A DNA stretch of 7,224 bases from Bin5 sp034428435 (GCA_034428435.1 DAOUHY010000148.1:1-7224), one strand, 5' to 3'; positions 1 through 5,268 are shown, numbered from the stretch's first letter. Program-made: numbers and translations. Notes: generated by a model not told the origin, from the letters alone.

Positions 1-57
1 GCTCTCCTGGTCTAATTGCTTCAATTGCTCTCGGTCCAGCTGTTCCAGTTTGCTCAT
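1..57 (-). CDS. 5' end of a minus-strand gene, product unknown (possibly transposase-like)
   Basis: Read on the minus strand, an ATG at 57-55 opens a frame that runs off the left edge, encoding MSKLEQLDREQLKQLDQES. The leucine/glutamate-rich heptad-like spacing suggests the start of a helical segment, and no stop interrupts the 19 visible codons. The upstream minus-strand bases contain only a weak purine stretch (GAGTAAG) as ribosome binding site. An N-terminus of this kind is seen in several families, including IS66-type transposases, which often begin with a short 'LD.E.L..L' helix. Nineteen residues do not allow identification, so the IS66 idea is a guess. The gene diverges from the ATPase operon at 370. 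Confidence 0.4.
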   Translation of the reverse strand, partial: MSKLEQLDREQLKQLDQES

Positions 58-157
58 GTTTCTTACTCTACATCATCCAAGAGCAATCGCACATTAGCTC
101 TTTCTCGTTACTTAAGGCTTAGTAGTTACATTGAAACAACTGTTATTCCTGAGATAT

Positions 158-200
158 GCGCCAAACCTCTCCGCAAAAACGACAAATTGTCGCATTTGCC
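158..200. repeat. Dispersed 43-base palindromic element, copy 1
   Basis: First of three ungapped copies. It has a 17-base C-rich left arm starting GCGCCAAACC, AAAAA at 175-179, the core CGACAAATTGTCG at 180-192 (a 6+1+6 palindrome with a single central A), then CATTTGCC. It matches copy 2 at 36 of 43 positions and copy 3 at 34 of 43 by hand count. The right T-tract is degraded here (CATTT instead of TTTTT), so the palindrome is less complete than in copy 3. It lies between two divergent genes. Confidence 0.85.
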
Positions 201-214
201 AGGTAGATCTACCT
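201..214. promoter_or_regulatory. 14-base perfect palindrome
   Basis: AGGTAGATCTACCT equals its own reverse complement. It directly follows copy 1 of the dispersed element and lies 156 bases before the ATPase start. It could be an operator for a dimeric regulator of the defence operon or a small hairpin (5-base stem, GATC loop). Nothing else supports a function. Confidence 0.35.
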
Positions 215-351
215 TGATTTTCCCCTCTTCGTGGTCTGGCGATAGGGGCCAGCCATAGGAACCGGGTCAGAGTCAGGCCATATTGGACTCGCTTCCCCCT
301 CGAAAGCAATGAAGTGTATGATGATGCAGGTAGGTGGCGGCTCCATATGCC

Positions 352-359
352 GAGAGGAG
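352..359 (+). promoter_or_regulatory. Ribosome binding site that sets the ATPase start at 370
   Basis: GAGAGGAG at 352-359 lies 10 bases upstream of ATG 370. The longer in-frame alternative, GTG at 334, has no comparable purine-rich site and would place this Shine-Dalgarno inside the gene. The ATG at 363 is in another frame. Confidence 0.65.
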
Positions 360-369
360 ACCATGCAAA

Positions 370-1944
370 ATGCAAAATGCACCAAATACGAAGCCTCTGG
401 AACTGGAAGTGTCCGATTTCGGCCCCATCACTGAGGCGAAAATAGAACTACGGCCACTGACCGTTTTTGTGGGCCCCAGCAATACTGGGAAATCCTATCT
501 GGCGATTCTAATCTACGCTTTGCACAGGTTTCTGGGTCCAGGAACGCCAGGTTTGGGAATCGGACGGAGATTCATAGTTCCTTCTTCATTATCTCCACCG
601 AACCGGAGAGGCGTTCCTGTCCTGTCCGACGAAAAGTGGGACACTCTGTTTCATTGGGTGCGCGACAATGCATCGATACCCGGAGAAAGGGAAACGCCGG
701 ACCGAAGGAACATACTGGTTCCAGACGAAATTGCCGCGCTCGTTCGGCCTGTATTCGAAAACATGGACAACCACGCAATACATTTCGATACCGAAATCAG
801 GAGATGTTTTGGCGTTGACGAAATAAAGCAGTTGATTCGCAGACCCAGCACCAAAGGAATAAAGGTGACGCTAAAGAGTCATGTTGATCCGGAGTCTGAA
901 GACGCAAAGCCCCTCGCTTTCACCTTTACTACGCGAGGAGCAACGCCCAGTTTCTCTGCATCAATTCCTCCGCGCACACCCCTATGCGCCACAACTATTT
1001 TCGACCCCTTTTTTTGGCCGGTGCAGCGTACGGCAGGAATGCTTTCCGACAGGGAACAGGCAACTGAAGATGAAACGTTGAAGCTGTCGCTCCTACTCAA
1101 CCTCTTTGAAGCCGTCTTTACATCTTCTGTCGGCGACGCCTACAGGCCTGCTCATTATCTGCCCGCGGATCGGACTGGCGTCATGCACGCGCACAGGGTT
1201 GTTATCCGCTCACTGATCGAACGGGCCACGGCCTCCGGTCTTCGTCCCGCCTCGCCCATGCCGGCGCTTTCAGGCATCATGGCCGACTTCCTTGAACAGC
1301 TGATAAGTTTCGGTGACGAGCCACGCGGAAGACACAATCGCAACCAGGATCTGGTGAACAAACTGGAAAAGGAGGTCTTGACAGGGTCGGTGCACATGGA
1401 AAAGTCGGAAGTCGAATACCCTCGCTTCTTCTATACGCCGCAAGGCTGGAAAAAAGAGGAGACGCTTCCGCTGATGAACGCTTCCTCAATGGTCTCCGAA
1501 CTTGCTCCTGTAGTCCTGTACCTTCGCCATGTTGTGAATCCAGGCGATCTTCTAATTATCGAAGAGCCTGAATCACATCTGCATCCAGCCAAGCAGGTGG
1601 AATTTGTCCGAAATCTGGCAGCGGCCGTCCAGGCCGGTATCCGGGTGATCATCACCACGCACAGCGAATTGGTGCTGGAGGAGGTAGCCAACCTGGTGTC
1701 AATTTCGAACCTCCCAGGGAATAAGCGCAAAGGAATCGATAACGCCAATATATCCCTTCCTGAGTCAGATGTAGGTGCGTGGCTGTTCAATCCTTCCAAC
1801 CGCCCTAAAGGCTCGAAAGTGGAGGAGATAAGACTTGACCAGGAATCCGGCACCTTTCCTTCAGGATTCAGCCAAGTGTCAGAAGCCCTGTACAACAAGT
1901 GGGCTGAAATCACCAATCGCATCGAGGAAAGCCAGCTGCAATGA
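370..1944 (+). CDS. ABC/OLD-type AAA ATPase, candidate defence sensor
   Basis: Encodes a 524-residue ATPase of the AAA_15/AAA_21 type related to OLD and SMC-like proteins. Visible motifs are Walker A GPSNTGKS (residues 35-42), an ABC signature-like segment ASSMVSELAPVVLYLRH (371-387), Walker B with catalytic glutamate LLIIEEPESHLHP (E399, with the D-loop-like SHLHP), and the switch histidine in ITTHSE (H431). About 300 residues between Walker A and the signature form the insertion expected in this family. After H431 only about 94 residues remain, so the TOPRIM nuclease of true OLD/GajA proteins is absent. ATPases of this build work as partner-dependent sensors in PARIS, Septu and similar phage-defence pairs. 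Here the partner is the next gene, joined by an ATGA overlap. The family call is firm; the defence role is inferred from architecture and neighbourhood. Expected to be cytosolic. Confidence 0.88.
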   Translation: MQNAPNTKPLELEVSDFGPITEAKIELRPLTVFVGPSNTGKSYLAILIYALHRFLGPGTPGLGIGRRFIVPSSLSPPNRRGVPVLSDEKWDTLFHWVRDNASIPGERETPDRRNILVPDEIAALVRPVFENMDNHAIHFDTEIRRCFGVDEIKQLIRRPSTKGIKVTLKSHVDPESEDAKPLAFTFTTRGATPSFSASIPPRTPLCATTIFDPFFWPVQRTAGMLSDREQATEDETLKLSLLLNLFEAVFTSSVGDAYRPAHYLPADRTGVMHAHRVVIRSLIERATASGLRPASPMPALSGIMADFLEQLISFGDEPRGRHNRNQDLVNKLEKEVLTGSVHMEKSEVEYPRFFYTPQGWKKEETLPLMNASSMVSELAPVVLYLRHVVNPGDLLIIEEPESHLHPAKQVEFVRNLAAAVQAGIRVIITTHSELVLEEVANLVSISNLPGNKRKGIDNANISLPESDVGAWLFNPSNRPKGSKVEEIRLDQESGTFPSGFSQVSEALYNKWAEITNRIEESQLQ

Positions 1945-2426
1945 CCGACCTTATTGAACATATCAAAAGGAAAATTCCTCCCCCATGTTGTGTGAAAAGG
2001 TGTCGCAAAGAAAAGTGTACGGTAGATCTGAAGCAGGCTCCGTCTCCGTTCGTCCTGATAGATTTGGACTGCGACTGCCTAGACATTGAAGAGGGGTCCA
2101 GTCGCTGTGACTTTCTGTTTGTAAGTCAGGAAGACAAAAGTATGCCTGGTTTGGTAGGGGTATTGGAACTTAAGGGCAGACCAAAAGCCTCTATAGTTGC
2201 CTCTCAGTTACAAGCAGGGGCGCAATTCGCGGAAAAAGTCTTACCCAAAGATGTGGAACTCCAGTTTCGCCCGGTCCTCTTTTTCGGCGGAAGCCTGCGC
2301 GGCGCTGAACGCGATCATATCCGAAAGACCTCCATAAGATTTCGACATCCAAAGAAAGGAAGCGTTCTTAAGACGAGGGTGATTCTGAAGAATTGTGGAA
2401 GTCCCTTGAAAGATGCTCTGCGATAA
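1941..2426 (+). CDS. Small cysteine-rich protein, possible PD-(D/E)XK nuclease effector
   Basis: A 161-residue protein I do not recognise as a named family. Its ATG sits in the stop codon of the ATPase (ATGA), so the two are very likely translationally coupled and act together. Residues 57-78 read D57-FLFV, 18 residues, then VLELKG with E76 and K78, followed by QLQAG (89-93). A D...ExK...Q pattern on strand-strand-helix is what a PD-(D/E)XK nuclease core shows, so I propose this fold, without proof. The N-terminus has cysteines at 16, 17, 21 and 26, then 44, 46 and 56, which could bind metal or form disulfides. The C-terminus is basic (HPKKGSVLKTRVILKN). There is no signal peptide or membrane segment. 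It is not recognisably DUF4276, DUF4435 or HNH, the usual partners of such ATPases. Confidence 0.65.
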   Translation: MTDLIEHIKRKIPPPCCVKRCRKEKCTVDLKQAPSPFVLIDLDCDCLDIEEGSSRCDFLFVSQEDKSMPGLVGVLELKGRPKASIVASQLQAGAQFAEKVLPKDVELQFRPVLFFGGSLRGAERDHIRKTSIRFRHPKKGSVLKTRVILKNCGSPLKDALR

Positions 2427-2476
2427 TCGTTCGGTTGGCCCCAACTGCTGGACCACGCTCCCGGCCGGCTTGGGCC

Positions 2477-2605
2477 TCACCCCGAAAATGCCGGCAGCAC
2501 TTCCCGCACCAGCAGCTCCGCACACCGCATATGCTCTTCCTCGTCTGCATCCACGGTCGGGCCCAGCACCACGATTGGAGAAACTGCAATGAACTGCCAT
2601 GACCG
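2477..2605 (-). pseudogene. 3' remnant of a minus-strand gene
   Basis: On the minus strand the frame ending in TGA at 2479-2477 encodes VVLGPTVDADEEEHMRCAEL followed by LVREVLPAFSG. This is a strongly amphipathic, acidic helix-rich C-terminus with no low-complexity character and looks like real protein. Upstream it meets a stop about 11 codons earlier, at the hicB-like start, so the rest of the gene is gone. The ending (acidic helix then 'REVLPAF') resembles the last helix of some luciferase-like monooxygenases, but the fragment is too short to assign. It suggests that DNA carrying the hicB-like gene replaced the body of an older gene. Confidence 0.35.
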
Positions 2606-2921
2606 CTATACCTATCGCATTACCTGGTCCGGTGAGGATGAGATGTTCGTGGGCCTGTGTGCGGAGTTCGGGCTGCTTAGCCACCTGGACGACACCCCGG
2701 AGAAGGCGTTCTCAGGCATTCGGGACGTGGTCGCTTTCGCCGTGAAGGCGCTGGACGAGGATGGCGCCCCGGTCCCTGAGCCGCTGTCTACACACCGCTA
2801 CCGAGGCGCCATAACCGTTCGCATCCCGCCTGAGACCCACCGTGCCCTGGCAATGGACGCCGCTGAAGCTGGCGTCAGCATGAACCGCTTGGCTGCCGAG
2901 CGACTGTTGCTGCGGCGTTAG
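2589..2921 (+). CDS. HicB-family antitoxin-like protein, orphan
   Basis: A 110-residue protein with the two-part layout of HicB antitoxins: an N-terminal degenerate RNase H-like fold (about 6-60, with YRITWSGEDEMFVGLCAEFG and the 'TPEKAFSGIRDVV' helix) and a C-terminal ribbon-helix-helix DNA-binding segment (about 70-108, ITVRIPPETHRALAMDAAEA then SMNRLAAERL). GGAG at 2577-2580, eight bases upstream, supports ATG 2589. HicB normally neutralises the HicA mRNA interferase and represses the operon. No hicA-sized frame with the dsRBD-like HicA pattern lies on either side, so this is a solo HicB. It may be a free regulator or an antitoxin that has lost its toxin. By hand count 2641-2760 is about 64% G+C against about 50% for 1981-2160, so it probably has a different history from the operon before it. 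Confidence 0.82.
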   Translation: MNCHDRYTYRITWSGEDEMFVGLCAEFGLLSHLDDTPEKAFSGIRDVVAFAVKALDEDGAPVPEPLSTHRYRGAITVRIPPETHRALAMDAAEAGVSMNRLAAERLLLRR

Positions 2922-2986
2922 AGCACTATCTCTTGTCGTGCTCGTCCTGGCGCTGACTGCCGTTCCCCCCATCTGCCCATTCGGCA

Positions 2987-3029
2987 GCGCCAGACCTCCC
3001 CACAAAAGCGACAAATTGTCGTTTTTGGC
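2987..3029. repeat. Dispersed 43-base palindromic element, copy 2
   Basis: Left arm GCGCCAGACC..., AAAAG at 3004-3008, the identical core CGACAAATTGTCG at 3009-3021, and TTTTTGGC at 3022-3029. It matches copies 1 and 3 at 36 of 43 positions each by hand count. It sits in the gap between the hicB-like gene and the toxin-antitoxin operon, in the same orientation as the other copies. Confidence 0.88.
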
Positions 3030-3122
3030 GTCGAATTCCCACGAGTGCTTTGCCAAACGACTCTGCATTGCTCCGTCCTCCAAGGCAATCGTGATCCCGC
3101 CGGCGCTGTATCTCGCTCCTTC

Positions 3123-3152
3123 TTGCACTATATTCCCAAAACGGAATATAAT
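3123..3152 (+). promoter_or_regulatory. Toxin-antitoxin promoter with built-in inverted-repeat operator
   Basis: TTGCAC (3123-3128) and a consensus TATAAT (3147-3152) are 18 bases apart, a credible sigma-70-type promoter. Inside it a perfect 8-base inverted repeat, TATATTCC (3129-3136) and GGAATATA (3143-3150), separated by CAAAAC, fills the spacer and overlaps the -10 box. This is where an autorepressing XRE antitoxin such as the 3518 gene product would bind. The -10 box ends six bases before the toxin ATG at 3159, so the transcript should start at or next to the start codon and be leaderless. Confidence 0.75.
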
Positions 3153-3158
3153 GCATTC

Positions 3159-3521
3159 ATGTCTGGGGAGGTCGAGTACACGGACGAGTTTGGGCTATGG
3201 TGGCAAACGCTTTCCGAGAGGCAGCAGGACGCCGTAACGACCAGGGTCGAACTGCTGATGACATATGGACCTGAGTTGCCGTATCCCTACTCCTCGGACG
3301 TCAGAGGTTCACGTCACGGGGTGATGCGCGAGCTTCGTGCGCAGAGCGGAGGCAGGCCCTTACGAATCTTTTACGCCTTCGACCCCAGGCGAACGTCCAT
3401 ACTGCTTATCGGCGGAGACAAACGCGGAAACGATCGGTTCTATGAGGAGTACGTGCCGGTCGCCGACGACCTCTACGACGAGCATCTGGAAGAACTACGA
3501 AAGGAGGGATTGATCGAATGA
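3159..3521 (+). CDS. RelE/ParE-superfamily toxin, HigB or Gp49-like
   Basis: A 120-residue toxin of the phage Gp49-like (DUF891) branch of RelE/HigB mRNA interferases, which cut mRNA at the ribosome. Diagnostic stretches are PELPYPYSSDVRGSRHGVME-like (38-57), RELRAQSGGRPLRIFYAFDP (57-76), where basic and aromatic residues R57, R60, R66, R69 and Y72 match the family's catalytic face, and ILLIGGDKRGND (81-92). An in-frame extension upstream to 3045 exists but crosses the promoter, so I choose ATG 3159, for which the transcript is probably leaderless. The toxin is first in the operon and overlaps the antitoxin by ATGA (3518-3521), the HigBA order. The C-terminal helix (YDEHLEELRKEGL) is longer than minimal family members. 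Intact and probably functional. Confidence 0.88.
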   Translation: MSGEVEYTDEFGLWWQTLSERQQDAVTTRVELLMTYGPELPYPYSSDVRGSRHGVMRELRAQSGGRPLRIFYAFDPRRTSILLIGGDKRGNDRFYEEYVPVADDLYDEHLEELRKEGLIE

Positions 3522-3859
3522 GCGGACGCCATTCGTTCAGCGAGTTGACCAAGGGGTTCTCGCCGGAGCGCCGACGTCGCATTGACGAGACCAAAAAGGA
3601 GTTGTTGGCGGAGATGCCCTTGCACGAGTTGCGCCGGGCCCGGACGCTGACCCAGAAGGAACTGGCGCAGATGCTGAAGGTGAACCAACCCGCCATCTCT
3701 AAACTGGAGCAGCGCACAGACGTGTATATCTCCAGTCTCCGTTCCTACATCGAGGCTGTCGGAGGCAAACTGAAAATCGTCGCCGCCTTTCCCGAAGGCG
3801 AGGTGGCAATCACGAACTTCGCCGACGTGGGAGAGGAGGAAGATACGAAAAAGCGGTAG
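3518..3859 (+). CDS. XRE-family helix-turn-helix antitoxin, HigA-like
   Basis: A 113-residue partner of the preceding toxin. The helix-turn-helix is at 44-66 (LTQKELAQMLKVNQPAISKL, then EQR), with the 'QPAISKLEQRTDVYISSLRSYIEAVGG' continuation typical of antitoxins paired with Gp49-like toxins. The C-terminus (GGKLKIVAAFPEGEVAI) gives a short beta segment, then an acidic tail. The N-terminal 30 residues (SPERRRRIDETKKELLAEMP) form the usual helix. Its start codon overlaps the toxin stop and is preceded by AAGGAGG at 3500-3506. It should bind and silence the toxin and repress the operon through the inverted repeat at 3129-3150. It ends in TAG with no clear terminator after it. Confidence 0.88.
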   Translation: MSGRHSFSELTKGFSPERRRRIDETKKELLAEMPLHELRRARTLTQKELAQMLKVNQPAISKLEQRTDVYISSLRSYIEAVGGKLKIVAAFPEGEVAITNFADVGEEEDTKKR

Positions 3860-3971
3860 CCGAAATGCGATAAGTTCGCGCAGGCAAGATTCTCAGAAGC
3901 CATGGCCAAACAGGAATCCATTCTCCTCTGGCGGTGGTTCAAAACGACGAACCGTGAACCTGAACTTATGA

Positions 3972-4139
3972 TCTGGAAACGGCGCGGCGCGAATCTATCA
4001 GCAGTTGGCTGGGAAGTCACCAGCAGAACAACTGGCCTTCTGGCAGAAACGCAACCAAAGGGTACGGGCGCGGCAAGAAGCAAGACTTCACAAAGAAACG
4101 CCAGCTGAAACGCCTGCCCTGCCTCCTGAGCTATCGTAG
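3972..4139 (+). pseudogene. Coding-like fragment without a start
   Basis: The frame between a TGA (3969-3971) and a TAG (4137-4139) encodes ARIYQQLAGKSPAEQLAFWQ then KRNQRVRARQEARLHKETPA. The alternation of helix, 'SPAEQLAFW' turn and basic helix resembles the tails of small hypothetical proteins with an 'IY.....SPEE.LA' signature. There is no start codon with a ribosome site in frame, and upstream in the same frame the sequence loses coding character. It is most likely the 3' end of a gene broken by a frameshift or deletion. The competing frame from ATG 3902 (68 codons) covers the same bases but looks less protein-like to me. Between 3860 and 4188 I see nothing else. Confidence 0.3.
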
Positions 4140-4188
4140 GTCCTCGTACACCCGGTTAAGAGTCCGTGGCCGGGGGGATCTGGCCCGC

Positions 4189-4527
4189 ATGAGTAAAGTC
4201 ACGATCGACAAAGCGACAATTCAGGCCGTAGCCCAACTGATCGCCCAGAAATTCGATCCCGAACAGATCATCCTCTTCGGCAGCCATGCCCGCGGCAACG
4301 CCGGCTCGCACAGCGACATAGACCTGCTTGTCGTCCTCAAATCCCTGGACGACTGGCCAAAGCGCGGCAACCCCATTCGCCTGGCGATTGGCGAGAAATT
4401 CGTCTTGCCCGTTGACGTGATCGTAACCACGCCTGAACACCTTTCCCAGCAGCGCAAGAATCCATACTCCTTCGTTCACACGGCCCTTGAATCGCAAGAA
4501 ATCCTGTATGAGCGCTCAGCCTCCTGA
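4189..4527 (+). CDS. MNT-type nucleotidyltransferase, antitoxin of a HEPN/MNT pair
   Basis: A 112-residue minimal nucleotidyltransferase of the polymerase beta superfamily. It shows the full active-site pattern: GSHARGNAGSHSDIDLLVV (residues 31-49) with the GS motif and metal-binding D43 and D45, and the third acid D76 in FVLPVDVIV. MNT proteins normally pair with a HEPN RNase toxin, which they inactivate by adding AMP to a conserved tyrosine. The catalytic residues are intact here. A weak G-rich stretch (4172-4177) is the only candidate ribosome site before ATG 4189; no better in-frame start exists. The HEPN partner that should follow is missing except for a stub at 4508. The protein may be an orphan antitoxin or act on a HEPN encoded elsewhere. 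Confidence 0.87.
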   Translation: MSKVTIDKATIQAVAQLIAQKFDPEQIILFGSHARGNAGSHSDIDLLVVLKSLDDWPKRGNPIRLAIGEKFVLPVDVIVTTPEHLSQQRKNPYSFVHTALESQEILYERSAS

Positions 4528-4558
4528 ACACGACGGCTCGCGAGGGCAGCGGGAATGA
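4508..4558 (+). pseudogene. Possible 5' stub of a lost HEPN toxin gene
   Basis: An ATG at 4508, 20 bases before the MNT stop and in another frame, opens 16 codons: MSAQPPEHDGSRGQRE, then TGA. HEPN toxin genes commonly begin by overlapping the end of their MNT gene in this way, with a short polar lead before the 'A..W...A..DL' helix. No such helix follows in any frame. I read this as the remaining start of a deleted HEPN gene. The match is positional and weak in sequence, so chance is possible. Confidence 0.3.
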
Positions 4559-4642
4559 GTGTCGAATATCGCCGTTATCGGAATCGAGGACCAGCAGCAG
4601 GAACTCTTCAACTACCCGTAATTCGTCGGTGACTTGCGACAT
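4526..4642 (-). pseudogene. 5' fragment of a minus-strand gene, GPP34/GOLPH3-like
   Basis: The minus-strand ATG at 4642-4640 has a good ribosome site, GGGGAG (complement of 4652-4657), nine bases upstream. It encodes MSQVTDELRVVEEFLLLVLD then SDNGDIRHSFPLPSRAVVF. The 'VEEFLLLVLDSDNGDI' helix-turn resembles the N-terminus of bacterial GPP34 (GOLPH3-like) domain proteins, which start with an 'EE.LLL.LD...G' motif. The open frame continues to 4337, but from about 4526 onward it is antisense to the MNT gene and loses this character, so the gene is truncated there. Its start follows the stop of the upstream minus-strand frame by six bases, suggesting an old two-gene operon. Confidence 0.35.
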
Positions 4643-4648
4643 TAGCGG

Positions 4649-5034
4649 CTACTCCCCTCTCTTCCCCTGCGCGCCTTGCGCCAATTGCAAAGGGGACTGT
4701 AACAGGGCCTTATGCTGGATAGCATTTGAAAAGTCCCCTAACGACTCGTCCTTCTCCAGGACAAGCCGCTGATGCATAAGCATTTCACAACTGAGGCCAT
4801 CGTTGACCGGCGCAAGAATATCTCCCGGTCTGAATACACCCGTCACCGCAGCGCAACCAGCTTTCTCGTCAATCGCATCATAGGTCGAATTGCCTGCACT
4901 TGGCAACCGGAAAGACCTTCTCGCCGCAACGGATGACGCGCTGCGGCGGATCAGAAAGCAGTTCCCGCAAGGGACCAGTCCCCCCACCCTCAAGGAATGG
5001 GGTTAACCCGTTCGTACCGCTCCGCACACAATCC
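4649..5034 (-). pseudogene. Broken minus-strand gene, unidentified
   Basis: Two minus-strand frames here look coding in succession. From ATG 5034 one encodes MDCVRSGTNGLTPFLEGGGT then GPLRELLSDPPQRVIRCGEK and ends at 4878. From about 4900 downward a second frame encodes TYDAIDEKAGCAAVTGVFRP then GDILAPVNDGLSCEMLMHQR and ends in TAG at 4651-4649. A single frameshift near 4880-4905 would join them into about 125 codons. I do not recognise the product. The stop overlaps the ribosome site of the GPP34-like fragment, as in an operon. The second frame alone is open from 4993, so an intact 114-codon gene is the alternative. Base composition does not decide between them. Confidence 0.3.
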
Positions 5035-5038
5035 ATTT

Positions 5039-5081
5039 GCGACAGACACACCCGCAAAAACGACAAATTGTCGTTTTTGAC
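5039..5081. repeat. Dispersed 43-base palindromic element, copy 3
   Basis: Left arm GCGACAGACA..., AAAAA at 5056-5060, core CGACAAATTGTCG at 5061-5073, TTTTTGAC at 5074-5081. This copy has the complete palindrome: 5056-5078 is 11 bases, a central A, and the exact complement of those 11 bases. It lies between the broken minus-strand gene (start 5034) and the replication block. Confidence 0.9.
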
Positions 5082-5235
5082 AGCGTAATGCCCTCCCTTG
5101 CGCCCAGGAGGATCGATACGCCGGCAGCCAGCACGACGTCCGGCCGGTGATCGGCATCCCCCACGAGCGGCGAAAAAGATGGATTCGCTGGCCAATGGCG
5201 GGCGCGGGGCCGTCACAGAGCGCCTGAAAACAGAA

Positions 5236-5268
5236 AAAGACCCGCCGGCTGGGGTCTCGCGGGTCTTT
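5236..5268. terminator. Strong hairpin, probable terminator (best on minus strand)
   Basis: AAAGACCCGC (5236-5245) pairs perfectly with GCGGGTCTTT (5259-5268) around a 13-base loop. Read on the minus strand the stem is followed by a T-rich run (TTTTTCTGTTTT), the form of an intrinsic terminator. On the plus strand only TTT follows before AAGGAG. It may stop minus-strand transcripts coming from the right, or act as a plus-strand attenuator, since a ribosome site begins where the stem ends. Confidence 0.65.

Larger units (their letters stand above)
58..369. other. Divergent intergenic region, low G+C
   Basis: This 312-base gap separates the minus-strand gene at 57 from the ATPase operon at 370. 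I see no convincing gene in it; the open frames across it have no coding character. It holds the first copy of the dispersed 43-base element (158-200) and a 14-base perfect palindrome (201-214). By hand count 61-240 is about 43% G+C, lower than most of the window. A weak promoter-like pair TTGAAA (131-136) with GATATG (153-158) is present, but the -10 box is poor and I do not call it a promoter. Confidence 0.6.

Noticed and set aside
131..158. TTGAAA/GATATG promoter for the ATPase operon
   Set aside because: The -10 hexamer matches the consensus at only three of six positions and lies over 200 bases from the gene.
334..369. Upstream GTG start for the ATPase
   Set aside because: GTG 334 has no ribosome site and the 12 extra residues (AAPYAERRPCK) are not family-like; GAGAGGAG fits ATG 370.
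1431..1961. 176-codon minus-strand open frame
   Set aside because: It is antisense to the conserved Walker B/switch part of the ATPase and rich in Ser, Arg and Thr as expected of a shadow.
2241..2684. 147-codon minus-strand open frame
   Set aside because: It spans two genes antisense with Gly/Ala/Arg-rich low-complexity sequence; the coding-like fragment at 2477-2605 is in a different frame.
2922..2944. GAGCAC...GTGCTC hairpin after the hicB-like gene as terminator
   Set aside because: The stem is six base pairs with an 11-base loop and no T-run follows.
5056..5078. Dispersed palindrome as a simple intrinsic terminator
   Set aside because: The stem has only four G-C pairs and the conserved 17-base outer arm is unexplained; it also occurs upstream of divergent genes where no terminator is needed. 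Not excluded.
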